Under the pieces are notes generated by a model. The model was given only the letters and a program-made list of their open reading frames with translations. It was not told the origin of the DNA and ran no database searches. A DNA stretch of 64,000 bases from positions 62,001-126,000 of the forward strand of contig NZ_JADEVO010000004.1 in assembly GCF_017114825.1 (NCBI RefSeq), given 5' to 3'. The position numbers and the translations under genes were made by a program. Positions 47,868 through 56,415 of this stretch are shown one piece after another. Numbering within the stretch: position 1 is the stretch's first letter; every line of letters begins with the position of its first letter. Source of the stretch: Pseudomonas gregormendelii (GTDB lineage Bacteria > Pseudomonadota > Gammaproteobacteria > Pseudomonadales > Pseudomonadaceae).

Positions 47868-48638
47868 TCAAGCCTTGCCGCCATCACGATGAATGGCAAA
47901 CCCAGCCCAGGTCTGGCTCACCGGCATCAGCTCAAGACTATTGATGTTGATGTGCGCCGGCGCATTAAGCACCCAGAAAATAGTATCGGCGATGTCCTGC
48001 GGTTGAATCGCCTCGGCGCCGGCGTAGGTCGCGTTGTAGCGCTCCTGGTCACCCGCGAAACGCACCAGCGAAAACTCGCTTTCGCACATGCCCGGCTCGA
48101 TGTTGCTCACGCGCACGCCAGTGCCCTGGAGGTCGCAGCGCAGGCTCAGCGAGAACTGTTTGACGAAGGCCTTGGTTGCGCCATACACGTGGCTGCCCGG
48201 ATACGGGTAGTTACCGGCAACGGAGCCCACGTTGATGATGCCAGCACCACGACCGTGAGCGATCAGGCGCGGTAACAGCAGGCGGGTGCTGTACATCAAG
48301 CCCTTGACGTTGGTGTCGACCATGGTGTCCCAGTCATCGAGATCACACTTGGGCGCAGGATCGACCCCTAAAGCCAGGCCCGCATTGTTGATCAGGCCGC
48401 GCAATGTGGCGAAAGACGGCGGCAAGTTGGCAATCGCGTCCTCCATGGCCTGGCGATCCCGCACATCCAGCACCAGGCCGTGTACCTCGGTCTGCTTGGA
48501 CAATTCGGCACATAGGGCGTTGAGGCGTTCCTCACGACGGCCGGTCAGCACCAGTTTCCAGCCCGCCTCGGCAAAACGACGGGCACAGGCTTCACCAAAA
48601 CCGGAAGTAGCGCCGGTGATAAACAGGGTGTCGGACAT
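47868..48638 (-). CDS. Short-chain dehydrogenase (YdfG-like)
   Basis: The 256-residue NAD(P)-dependent oxidoreductase has the cofactor motif TGATSGFGEACARRFAEAG, NNAGLALG, the catalytic Ser in INVGSVAG and YxxxK as YGATK. Arg residues after the second strand (TGRREERL) suggest NADP preference. The closest well-known relative is E. coli YdfG, a 3-hydroxy acid/serine dehydrogenase. The actual substrate is unknown. It is followed by a REP cluster. Confidence 0.88.
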   Translation of the reverse strand: MSDTLFITGATSGFGEACARRFAEAGWKLVLTGRREERLNALCAELSKQTEVHGLVLDVRDRQAMEDAIANLPPSFATLRGLINNAGLALGVDPAPKCDLDDWDTMVDTNVKGLMYSTRLLLPRLIAHGRGAGIINVGSVAGNYPYPGSHVYGATKAFVKQFSLSLRCDLQGTGVRVSNIEPGMCESEFSLVRFAGDQERYNATYAGAEAIQPQDIADTIFWVLNAPAHININSLELMPVSQTWAGFAIHRDGGKA

Positions 48639-48795
48639 CGTGTTCTCCTAGCTTCGGCTGACGAACAGCCATTGGAATAGATAATCAGCCGGCAGCATGC
48701 CCTGCCTTGCAGGCACCGGCAACATCGAGCCACTGTACAAAAAACGACCAACCAGCGCCAAGCCATGGCCTGCCTGGCTTGCAGCCATGTACGCG

Positions 48796-48841
48796 CACGT
48801 TATCCACAGGCAGGTCCACAGTTAACGGGGGCAAGTCAAAA
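48796..48841 (+). repeat. 46-bp module, copy 1
   Basis: It starts CACGTTATCCACAG and ends CAAGTCAAAA. It is 40/46 identical to copy 2 at 49171. Confidence 0.8.
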
Positions 48842-49170
48842 AGCCGCAAGCCGCTGTGTACAAGGCTTTGCGGGCAGATCGCAAAGTTTTTAGCTTGACC
48901 CTCGACCACGGGCGTTGTAGCCCATGGCATTTTGCACGATCCAGCTGCGTAATAGACGATGGCTCCAAGCCAGTAACTACGGCCCTCAGCCGAGTCTTTC
49001 CAGAGTTTAACCACAGACTTATCCACAGGGTGACCGGCTTGGATTTAGACCCATTCAACGTCCAACAAAATGGTTGACAAAGCCGGCCAATCCACCGCCA
49101 AAAATGCCTGATCAAATAACAACCACCTTGCTACAGGCCTTGATTACCGTGGCTCTCAGCCAGCTACTCC

Positions 49171-49216
49171 CACGTTATTCACAGCCAGTTCCACAGCAAA
49201 CGGGGACAAGTCAAAA
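49171..49216 (+). repeat. 46-bp module, copy 2
   Basis: It starts CACGTTATTCACAG and ends CAAGTCAAAA, 375 bp downstream of copy 1 in the same orientation. Confidence 0.8.
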
Positions 49217-49314
49217 CCGTGACAAAACAACTATTTGCAGCGGCTTTATGTCGCGGTTTAAGAGCTCGTGAATATTGTTTTCCACAATTTCGAAATACCG
49301 CGCACCCTGCACCT

Positions 49315-49404
49315 GCGCGAGCGAGCCTGCTCGCGATAGCGGTCGTCCTGCGGGACATTTTTCGACTGACATTCCCCTGTCGCGAGCAGGCGCACTCCCA
49401 CAGG
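49315..49404. repeat. REP pair
   Basis: GCGAGCGAGCCTGCTCGCGA and inverted CGCGAGCAGGCGCACTCCCA lie at the end of the gene-free region before the liv operon terminator. Confidence 0.8.
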
Positions 49405-49423
49405 GTCCGGCAGCAGTGAAGAT

Positions 49424-49454
49424 AAAAAAGCCCCGACGATCGCTCGTCGGGGCT
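49424..49454 (-). terminator. Rho-independent terminator of the liv operon
   Basis: A perfect 11-bp stem (49429-49439 with 49444-49454) is followed on the minus strand by a run of six T. It lies 21 bp after the livF stop. Confidence 0.9.
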
Positions 49455-49474
49455 GTTGATATCTCGGCAATGAA

Positions 49475-50191
49475 TCAATGCCCGCCCAGATAAGCGTTGC
49501 GCACCTCCTCGTTCACCAGCAGCTCCTTGCCGGTGCCTGTGAGGCGGATCTCACCGTTGACCATCACGTACGCCCGGTCCGACAGCTTCAACGCATGGTT
49601 GGCGTTCTGCTCGACCAGGAAAATGGTCATGCCGGTACTCGCCAACTCTCGCAAGGTCGAGAAGATCTGCTTCACCACAATCGGCGCCAGGCCCAGGCTC
49701 GGCTCATCCAGCAGCAGCAACTTCGGCCGGCTCATCAACGCCCGGGCGATGGCGAGCATTTGCTGCTCGCCGCCGGACATGGTCATGGCCCGCTGGGTAC
49801 GCCGCTCTTCGAGCCGCGGAAACAGCTCGAACATGCGCTGCATGTCTTCTTTGGCGTACTTGTCGCCAATCGGAATGGTGCCCATCAGCAGGTTTTCCTC
49901 GACGGTCATGTCGGGGAACACCCGCCGGCCTTCCGGCGACTGCGCAATGCCGTGGGACGCAATGTAGTGGGACGACTTATGGGTGATGTCGACGCCCTGG
50001 TAGATGATCTGTCCGTCAGCCGCACGGGGCTGGCCGAAGATTGACATCAGCAGGGTCGACTTGCCGGCACCGTTGGAGCCGATGAGGCTGACGGTTTCAC
50101 CTTCGTTGATGTGCAGCGAGACTTTTTTCAGGGCCTGGATCGGCCCGTAGAACACGTCCAGCTCCTTTAGCTCGAGGATCGGTTGAGTCAT
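49475..50191 (-). CDS. livF: LIV-type ABC transporter, ATP-binding protein LivF
   Basis: The 238-residue ATPase has Walker A GSNGAGKST, signature MSGGEQQMLAIARAL, Walker B LLLLDEPSLGLAP and VEQNANHAL. It is the LivF-type subunit energising amino-acid import with LivG. The start overlaps livG by 4 nt. A strong terminator follows. Confidence 0.94.
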   Translation of the reverse strand: MTQPILELKELDVFYGPIQALKKVSLHINEGETVSLIGSNGAGKSTLLMSIFGQPRAADGQIIYQGVDITHKSSHYIASHGIAQSPEGRRVFPDMTVEENLLMGTIPIGDKYAKEDMQRMFELFPRLEERRTQRAMTMSGGEQQMLAIARALMSRPKLLLLDEPSLGLAPIVVKQIFSTLRELASTGMTIFLVEQNANHALKLSDRAYVMVNGEIRLTGTGKELLVNEEVRNAYLGGH

Positions 50192-51060
50192 ACCAACTCC
50201 TCTTCATCAGCGCCCAGGTAGGCCGCAATCACTTTCGGATCGTTGCGAATCGCTTCCGGTCCGCCTTCGGCAATGACGATGCCGTGGTCCAGCACCACAA
50301 TGTGGTCGGAAATGCTCATTACCATGCCCATGTCGTGTTCGATCAGCACCACGGTCAGATCATGCTCGTCGCGCAGCAGCCGGATCATCGCGCTCAGCGC
50401 TTCGGTTTCCTGAGGGTTGAGGCCGGCGGCCGGTTCGTCGAGGCAGATGATCTGCGGCCGCGTGCACATGGCCCGGGCAATTTCCAGACGGCGTTGCTGG
50501 CCATAGGACAACTCGCCGGCCAGGCGGTTGGCGCAATCCACCAGGTCCACGACCTCCAGCCAGTAGAACGCATGGTCCAGGGCATCACTTTCCGCCTTGC
50601 GGTAACCCTTGGTGTTCAGGATGCCGGCCAGCATATTGCGGTTGACCCACATGTGCTGGGCCACCAGGAGGTTTTCCAGCACCGACATTTCCTTGAACAG
50701 GCGAATGTTCTGGAAAGTGCGCGCCAGGCCGGCACGGTTCACCAAGTGGGTGCCGCCGAACATCTTGTAGTACATGCGGCTGAGGAAAGATTTCGGCGAC
50801 ACGAAATCGGTCGGTTTGAAAGACTCCCCAAGCAGCTGGATGACGTTGGTGCGTTCACCCCGCACATTGAGCTCGATTTTGCCGCCAGACGCCTTGTAGA
50901 AGCCGGTAAGGCAGTTGAACACCGTCGTCTTGCCTGCGCCGTTGGGGCCGATCAGGGCGAAGATCGAGTTGCGGTGCACTTTGAGGCTGACATCGCTCAA
51001 CGCCTTGATGCCGCCAAAGTGCATCATCAGTTTTTCGACCGAGAGGACGACTTCGCTCAT
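50188..51060 (-). CDS. livG: LIV-type ABC transporter, ATP-binding protein LivG
   Basis: The 290-residue ATPase has Walker A GPNGAGKTT, the signature LSYGQQRRLEIARAM, Walker B CLDEPAAGLNP and IEHDMGMVMSISDHI. It is longer than LivF owing to an insert after the first strand (about 55-115), as usual for LivG. It overlaps livM upstream and livF downstream, each by 4 nt. Confidence 0.94.
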   Translation of the reverse strand: MSEVVLSVEKLMMHFGGIKALSDVSLKVHRNSIFALIGPNGAGKTTVFNCLTGFYKASGGKIELNVRGERTNVIQLLGESFKPTDFVSPKSFLSRMYYKMFGGTHLVNRAGLARTFQNIRLFKEMSVLENLLVAQHMWVNRNMLAGILNTKGYRKAESDALDHAFYWLEVVDLVDCANRLAGELSYGQQRRLEIARAMCTRPQIICLDEPAAGLNPQETEALSAMIRLLRDEHDLTVVLIEHDMGMVMSISDHIVVLDHGIVIAEGGPEAIRNDPKVIAAYLGADEEELV

Positions 51061-52340
51061 GGCGCTACTCCTTTACGCGGGGTCACACCGGTACGGCTGA
51101 TCCGGATCAGGCCGCGCGGTCGCCAGATCATCATCAACACCATCAGGATGCCGAACAGCAGCACCCGGTACTCTGCGAACCCACGCAGCAGCTCCGGCGC
51201 AACGGTCAGCACGAAGGCTGCAATCACCACGCCGATGGTCGAGCCCATCCCACCCAGGACCACGATGGCCAGGATCAGCGCCGATTCGAAGAAGGTGAAC
51301 GAGGTCGGGTTGACGAAGCCTTGGTAAGTGGCAAAGAACACCCCGGCCAGACCCGCAGTCGACGCACCGATGGTAAACGCCGAGAGCTTGACCAGTACGT
51401 GGTTCAGGCCCATGGACCGGCAGGCGATTTCATCTTCGCGCAAGGCTTCCCAGGCACGGCCGACAGGCATCTTGACCAGCCGATGCTTGATGTACAGCAC
51501 GGCCAGGACCACCAGGAACAACACCGCATAGATGAAGTAGTACTTCACGTCCGGGTTGTAGGCGATGCCGAAGAACTCGTGGAAAGGCACCCCGCCATCT
51601 TTGGCGCGCTTGCCGAACTCCAGGCCGAAGAACGTCGGCAGAGGTGCAGCCATGCCGTTCGGGCCACCGGTCAACGACAGCCAGTTGTTGAGGACCAGCC
51701 GGATGATTTCACCAAAACCCAGGGTCACGATCGCCAGGTAGTCGCCGTGCAGGCGCAATACCGGGAAACCGAGGATGCAACCGGCCAGGCCCGCCATGAT
51801 CGCCGCCAGCGGCAGTACCGTCCAGAAGCCCAGGCCCAGGTACTGGTAACCGAGTGCCAGGCCGTAGGCGCCAATGGCGTAGAACGCCACGTAGCCCAGG
51901 TCGAGCAGGCCGGCCAGACCGACCACGATGTTCAAGCCGAGGCCGAGCAGCACGTAGATCAGGCCGAGGATGACCACGCCCAGCAGGTAGGAGTTGGAGA
52001 AAAACGGGAAGACTACGGCGATGACAATCAACAGCGGGATTATCCAGCGCAACCGTGATTTGTAATCCGGTGGCAGCACGTGCACGCCGGAGCCAGTGCT
52101 TTCAAAACCTTCGAGGATTTTCAGGCCTTTGGGGGTCTGCAGGAACAGGCTCAGGGCAAAGCGCCCCGCCATGACGATCGCGACAATCCAGGCCACGCGC
52201 GTCGTTTCCAGATTGAAGCCGTATCCGTCGAGGACCACGCCGACAATCGGGCCGAACACAATCAGGGCAACCAGACCGGCAAGAATCGCGTCAACCAGGC
52301 TTCTTTTGAGATCAATGGTTTTTTTAGTGGTTGAAGACAT
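51057..52340 (-). CDS. livM: LIV-type ABC transporter, permease LivM
   Basis: The 427-residue permease has an extended N-terminus of about 110 residues with two to three membrane segments, then the LivM core VGLAGLLDLGYVAFYAIGAY and LAIVVLGGMGSTIGVVIAA. It forms the membrane channel with LivH. It starts 3 bp after livH ends and overlaps livG. Confidence 0.94.
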   Translation of the reverse strand: MSSTTKKTIDLKRSLVDAILAGLVALIVFGPIVGVVLDGYGFNLETTRVAWIVAIVMAGRFALSLFLQTPKGLKILEGFESTGSGVHVLPPDYKSRLRWIIPLLIVIAVVFPFFSNSYLLGVVILGLIYVLLGLGLNIVVGLAGLLDLGYVAFYAIGAYGLALGYQYLGLGFWTVLPLAAIMAGLAGCILGFPVLRLHGDYLAIVTLGFGEIIRLVLNNWLSLTGGPNGMAAPLPTFFGLEFGKRAKDGGVPFHEFFGIAYNPDVKYYFIYAVLFLVVLAVLYIKHRLVKMPVGRAWEALREDEIACRSMGLNHVLVKLSAFTIGASTAGLAGVFFATYQGFVNPTSFTFFESALILAIVVLGGMGSTIGVVIAAFVLTVAPELLRGFAEYRVLLFGILMVLMMIWRPRGLIRISRTGVTPRKGVAP

Positions 52341-52343
52341 CGC

Positions 52344-53258
52344 TTACACCTTCGACACAAGAGGACGGCCGAGCAGGCCTTGGGGCCGAAAGACCAGAAC
52401 GAGAACGAGCAGCGAGAAGCTGAAGACGTCTTTGTAGTCCGAGTTGACCAGGCCGGAGAACAGCGACTCGGAGATCCCGAGAATGATCCCGCCGAGCATC
52501 GCTCCCGGTAGCGAGCCAATCCCGCCGAGTACCGCAGCGGTAAACGCCTTGATCCCGATGATGAAGCCGGCATAGAAGTCGAAAGTGCCGTAGTTCATGG
52601 TGATCAGCACGCCGGCCAGGGCTGCCATGGCTGCACCGATGATGAACACGTAGGAAATCACCCGGTCGGTGTTGATCCCCAGGATCGAGGCCATCTTGCG
52701 GTCTTGCTGGGTCGCGCGGCACATGCGGCCGAGCTTGGTGTACTTGATGATGTAGGTCAGCAACGCCATGCCGGCAAATGCTGCGACCAGAATGAACACC
52801 TTGGTGTAGGTCAGTTGCACAAAACCTGTGCCGACCTCGACACGCCAGGCCCCCGTAAGCAGGGTGGGTACGCCTTGTTGCTTGGCGCCCTGGGCGATCT
52901 GTGCATAGTTTTGCAGGATCAGGGAGATGCCGATGGCGCTGATCAGCGGTGCCAGGCGGGTGGAGTTACGCAGGGGTTTATAGGCGACGCGCTCGATGAC
53001 CCAGCCATACACCGCCGTGACGATGATGGTGAAGATCAGCGTGCCGAGCATCAGCAGCGGGAAGGATTCAATACCGAAGTATGCCAGCAGAGCCAGACTG
53101 ATCGCCGCGAGGTAAGCGGAAATCATGTAAACCTCGCCATGGGCGAAGTTGATCATGCCAATGATGCCATAGACCATTGTGTAGCCGATGGCGATCAGGC
53201 CATAGACCGACCCGAGGGTCAGGCCGTTGACCAGTTGCTGCAGGAAAATACCATCCAT
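52344..53258 (-). CDS. livH: LIV-type ABC transporter, permease LivH
   Basis: The 304-residue permease has about eight membrane segments with YTMVYGIIGMINFAHGEVYM near the N-terminus and AVLGGIGSLPGAMLGG near the C-terminus, as in the LivH family. It is separated from the binding-protein gene by 241 bp containing a REP pair. Confidence 0.94.
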   Translation of the reverse strand: MDGIFLQQLVNGLTLGSVYGLIAIGYTMVYGIIGMINFAHGEVYMISAYLAAISLALLAYFGIESFPLLMLGTLIFTIIVTAVYGWVIERVAYKPLRNSTRLAPLISAIGISLILQNYAQIAQGAKQQGVPTLLTGAWRVEVGTGFVQLTYTKVFILVAAFAGMALLTYIIKYTKLGRMCRATQQDRKMASILGINTDRVISYVFIIGAAMAALAGVLITMNYGTFDFYAGFIIGIKAFTAAVLGGIGSLPGAMLGGIILGISESLFSGLVNSDYKDVFSFSLLVLVLVFRPQGLLGRPLVSKV

Positions 53259-53373
53259 AACGCAATCTCACGCAGTGAGAACCTGCGCACCGTCGGTGCG
53301 CGGTTCTTCTAAGGAAAATACAGATATACGTCGGAGCAATGTCAGTCAGGATCAGACTTCACACCACAGCCCC

Positions 53374-53468
53374 CCTGTAGCAGCGAGCTTGCTCGCGATT
53401 GCGGTTTAACATTCAACGAATGCGTTGCCTGTCAGTCCGTCATCGCGAGCAAGCTCGCTCCTACAGGG
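53374..53468. repeat. REP pair between the binding-protein gene and livH
   Basis: CTGTAGCAGCGAGCTTGCTC and inverted GCGAGCAAGCTCGCTCCTAC enclose about 50 bp. The arrangement mirrors the urtA-REP-urtB layout. Confidence 0.88.
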
Positions 53469-53499
53469 GAACTGTGGATTCAGCCGATCGAGTCAGCCC

Positions 53500-54633
53500 T
53501 TACTTCTGTTTTTCCAGCTGGTGGTATTTGCCATCCTTGTCCCACTGGTAAACCACGTAGTCGGAGACTTTCAGGTCGCCCTTGCTGTCCCAGGTCTTTT
53601 CACCCATGACAGTCTTGACCGGGTTCTTCTTCAGCCACTCAGCCGCTTTTTCGCCACTGTTGGACTTGGCGCCGTTGAACGCTGCCGCCAGGGTCTGAAC
53701 CGAAGCGTAGGCGTACAGGGTGTAGCCTTCAGGCTCGGTGCCAGCTTTGCGGAACGCATCCACCACAGCCTTGCTGTCTGGCAGCAGGCGCGGATCAGCG
53801 CCGAAAGTCATCAGCACGCCATCAACGAATTGCGGACCGCCAGCGGTGGTCACCAGTTCGTCGGTCACGATGCCGTCATCGGACATGAACTTGACGTCTT
53901 TCAGGCCTTGCTCACGCAGCTGGCGAACCAGAGGACCGGCTTCAGGGTGCAGGCCACCGAAGTAAACGACATCGGCGCCAGCGCCGCGGACTTTGGTAAC
54001 AATGGTGCTGAAGTCTTTTTCGCCGCGGGTCAGGCCTTCATACAGCACTGGCGTAACGCCGCGCTTGACCAGTTGAGCCTTGGTAGCATCAGCCAGGCCC
54101 TGGCCGTAGGTGTCCTTGTCGTGCAGCACGACCACTTTTTTGCCCTTGAGCACATCGACAATGTAATCGCCAGCGACGATGCCCTGCTGGTCGTCACGCC
54201 CGCACATACGGAACATGGCGCTCAAGCCGCGCTCGGTCACCTGTGGGTTGGTGGAACCCGGGGTGATGGCGATAATGCCCGCTTCGTCGTAGATCTCGGA
54301 AGCCGGGATTGTCGACGAGGAGCAGAAATGGCCGACCACGCCTGCCACTTTCTGGTTGGTCAGGTCCTTGGCGACCGTCACAGCCTGTTTCGGTTCGCAG
54401 GCGTCATCGCCCTTCACCAGTACGATTTTTTCCCCGTTGACACCGCCTGCTGCGTTGACCGCATCGGCCGCAGCCTGTGCACCCTTCATGTACTGCTCGC
54501 CAAATGCCGCGTTAGCGCCAGTCATGGGACCCGCCACACCGATTTTCACATCAGCTTGTGCAAACGCAGAAACACCCAACGCAGCTGCCACTGCGAGGGC
54601 CAGAAAGCCTTTCTTGTAAAACGTCTGGGACAT
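53500..54633 (-). CDS. LIV-type ABC transporter, substrate-binding protein
   Basis: The 377-residue periplasmic binding protein has a signal peptide (1-27, ending AQA) and the Leu/Ile/Val-binding fold: VKIGVAGPMTGANAAFGEQY, GDDACEPKQAVTVAKDL, VGHFCSSSTIPASEIYD, VLHDKDTYGQGLAD and VYFGGLHPEAGPLVRQL. It differs clearly from P. aeruginosa BraC as I recall it, and looks like the second LIV-type system lying beside the ama genes. The ligand, branched-chain or another amino acid, is not determined. Start 54633 follows GGAG. A longer in-frame start at 54678 lacks a signal peptide. Confidence 0.92.
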   Translation of the reverse strand: MSQTFYKKGFLALAVAAALGVSAFAQADVKIGVAGPMTGANAAFGEQYMKGAQAAADAVNAAGGVNGEKIVLVKGDDACEPKQAVTVAKDLTNQKVAGVVGHFCSSSTIPASEIYDEAGIIAITPGSTNPQVTERGLSAMFRMCGRDDQQGIVAGDYIVDVLKGKKVVVLHDKDTYGQGLADATKAQLVKRGVTPVLYEGLTRGEKDFSTIVTKVRGAGADVVYFGGLHPEAGPLVRQLREQGLKDVKFMSDDGIVTDELVTTAGGPQFVDGVLMTFGADPRLLPDSKAVVDAFRKAGTEPEGYTLYAYASVQTLAAAFNGAKSNSGEKAAEWLKKNPVKTVMGEKTWDSKGDLKVSDYVVYQWDKDGKYHQLEKQK

Positions 54634-54847
54634 GAGGTGGTGCTCCAAGGTTTTTTTTAGTTGGCACTGCGACTTCACTGAATGCTCAGAGCAAGGGCCG
54701 TGCCATCGGTTTTTTATTCTTGAAAAAGTCGCTGAGTTATTGTTATTCCGACTGTTTTGAACCCGTCTTCATTGGGCGTGCAACCGTCTAAACCGCAGAA
54801 GGTAAAACCATTAATTCCCGAAGGCGCAACCCGCCCGCGCCATCATT

Positions 54848-54861
54848 GCAACCGCGACACC
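54848..54861 (-). promoter_or_regulatory. Sigma-54-like promoter of the LIV operon
   Basis: On the minus strand TTGGTGTCGCGGTTGCA gives GG-N10-GC with a perfect TTGCA at -12 but a weaker -24 (TGGTGT instead of TGGCAC). The predicted leader is about 200 nt. Confidence 0.5.
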
Positions 54862-54903
54862 AAACGACGTGCAACCAGCCTGTAACATCGTGCGTCACCG
54901 AAG

Positions 54904-54919
54904 TGCACACCGCTGGTGC
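54904..54919. promoter_or_regulatory. NtrC-like binding site
   Basis: TGCACACCGCTGGTGC fits GCAC-N7-GTGC, the NtrC dyad. It is centred about 75 bp upstream of the predicted start from the sigma-54-like element. Confidence 0.55.
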
Positions 54920-54997
54920 GGGACTGCTACAACCCGCACCATTACAGGCTAGTCGCTGCTCGAAAAAGCGCCGCTTTTCAGTAACATCTTTCAACAA

Positions 54998-56281
54998 TCA
55001 AATGACGATGCGCAGGCACTGGCCTGCGTGATACAGCGAGAAGCCCGCCTCGTAGAGGCAACTGCGTATGCCCACGCCTGTCAGGGGTTGCATGGGTGCA
55101 AACGGAATCGGCAACGCCTGAGGATTGCCGTTACACAGGTAATCGGCAAACGCCTTGCCAACCACCGTCCCCGTGGTGACCCCGCGCCCGTTGTATCCGG
55201 TGACTGCCACTATTCCGGGCGCTGGTTCGAACAGGCGCATCAGGTGATCCGGGGTGAAGGCGATGCAGCCGGTCCAGGTGCACTCCCACTCCACCGGCTT
55301 GAGATAGGGGAAGTAATGCTGCTGTACCCGATCCGCCCACGCCTTGAGGAACCACACCGGCTTTTGATTGCCGTTGCCGAGGCTACCGAGCAGCAGACGC
55401 CCGTCTTTATCGCGACGAATACTGCTGAGCACTTGCCGGGTATCCCAGGACCCCTGGCCACCGGGCAGGATCTGTTGCGCGGCTTCTTCAGTCAGCGGGA
55501 CTGACGCCACCTGGTAGTAATAACCGGGAAAGAAATTACGCCGCAGTTCGGTCCAGTCGCCCTCGGTGTAGGCGTTGGACGCGATGACCACCTGTTCGGC
55601 CAACACCGAACCCTGCGCAGTCTGCACCGACCATTTCTGGCCCTGACGCTCCAGCCGAGTCACCGCTGAATGGTCGAACAGCTGCCCGCCCAGGCCAATG
55701 GCTGCCTTGGCCAGGCCACTGGTGTAGGCCATCGGGTTAATCGTACCGGCACGCCGATCCAGCAGTGCGGCGGCAATTTTGCGGGTACCGGTGGCTTGCT
55801 CGCAGGCCTGGCCTGTCAACAATTCCACAGGCGCGCCGCGACGTTTCCATTGTTCTTCACGACTGCGCAGATCCGCTTCGCCACGGGCGTTATGCGCCAT
55901 GTGCAGCGTGCCTTCGCGGCGCAATTGGCAATCGATGTTGTACTTGTCGACCAGGCTGAACACCAGGGACGGCGCTGCACCGAGCATGCGATTGAGCTGA
56001 CTGCCCACTGCCTCGCCGAACCCGGCTTCGATCTCGTCAGGCGGGATCCACATACCGGCGTTGACCAGGCCGACGTTACGCCCGGAACCGCCATGCCCGG
56101 CCCGATGCGCTTCCAGCACACAGACCGTCTTGCCCTGCTCCAGCAGATGCACCGCCGCCGACAGCCCGGTGAAGCCCGCGCCAATCACGCAGACATCGGC
56201 CTTGACCTCGCCTTTGAGCGAAGCATTGTCGGGCCTTTGCGGCGTCAGTTTTTCCCACAGACATTCTTCGCGTAGCGGCAT
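54998..56281 (-). CDS. amaA: FAD-dependent oxidase, probable L-pipecolate oxidase AmaA
   Basis: AmaA oxidises L-pipecolate to piperideine-6-carboxylate in D-lysine breakdown. The 427-residue DAO-family protein has the FAD motif VCVIGAGFTGLSAAVHLLEQG, GGSGRNVGLVNAGMW after it, and the C-terminal GIVAVTGYNGRGVTTGTVVG. Start 56281 (MPLREECLWEKLTPQRPDN) matches its Pseudomonas relatives better than 56362. The assignment to AmaA rests on the adjacent amaB and LysR genes, the P. putida arrangement. Other amine oxidases of this family remain possible. Confidence 0.8.
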   Translation of the reverse strand: MPLREECLWEKLTPQRPDNASLKGEVKADVCVIGAGFTGLSAAVHLLEQGKTVCVLEAHRAGHGGSGRNVGLVNAGMWIPPDEIEAGFGEAVGSQLNRMLGAAPSLVFSLVDKYNIDCQLRREGTLHMAHNARGEADLRSREEQWKRRGAPVELLTGQACEQATGTRKIAAALLDRRAGTINPMAYTSGLAKAAIGLGGQLFDHSAVTRLERQGQKWSVQTAQGSVLAEQVVIASNAYTEGDWTELRRNFFPGYYYQVASVPLTEEAAQQILPGGQGSWDTRQVLSSIRRDKDGRLLLGSLGNGNQKPVWFLKAWADRVQQHYFPYLKPVEWECTWTGCIAFTPDHLMRLFEPAPGIVAVTGYNGRGVTTGTVVGKAFADYLCNGNPQALPIPFAPMQPLTGVGIRSCLYEAGFSLYHAGQCLRIVI

Positions 56282-56315
56282 TGCCAGACTCCAACAGAAA
56301 CCTAACCAACACATC

Positions 56316-56397
56316 AAAAGATCGCAGCCTTCGGCAGCTCCTACACAACCGCAGCCAGGCACGATCCTGTAGGAGCTGCCGAAGGCTGCGATCTTTT
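56316..56397. repeat. Perfect 30-bp inverted repeat between amaB and amaA
   Basis: The arms 56316-56345 and 56368-56397 are perfectly complementary, starting AAAAGATCGCAGCCTTCGGC and ending CTACA. It is the best copy of the second repeat family of the window (other copies near 19326, 38264 and 63111) and may limit read-through from amaB into amaA. Confidence 0.92.
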
Positions 56398-56415
56398 CAA
56401 GCTCACCACCATCAC

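Larger units (their letters stand above)
48639..49474. other. Gene-free region with DnaA-box-like sequences and a duplicated 46-bp module
   Basis: No credible gene is present in about 840 bp. Four sequences fit the DnaA box TTWTNCACA on the plus strand: 48800-48808 and 49019-49027 (both perfect TTATCCACA), 49175-49183 (TTATTCACA) and 49278-49286 (TTTTCCACA). A one-mismatch box lies at 49007-49015. A 46-bp module at 48796-48841 recurs at 49171-49216 with 40 of 46 identical bases; each copy contains a DnaA box, a second TCCACAG and a CAAGTCAAAA tail. Short GGCT..AGCC-type hairpins precede the boxes. The function is unknown. Confidence 0.7.
54634..54997 (-). promoter_or_regulatory. Upstream region of the LIV binding-protein gene
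   Basis: A 364-bp gap without a gene. It holds a sigma-54-like element, an NtrC-like site (54904-54919) and a 9-bp inverted repeat TGGTGCGGG (54914-54922) with CCCGCACCA (54933-54941). The amaA gene ends at its far side. Confidence 0.6.

Noticed and set aside
48639..49474. Chromosomal oriC
   Set aside because: DnaA boxes are present, but dnaA, dnaN, rpmH and an AT-rich unwinding region are not nearby, and oriC in Pseudomonas lies beside those genes.
53500..54678. braC identity of the LIV binding protein
   Set aside because: Its sequence differs too much from P. aeruginosa BraC as remembered, and its neighbours are ama genes, so a neutral name is used.
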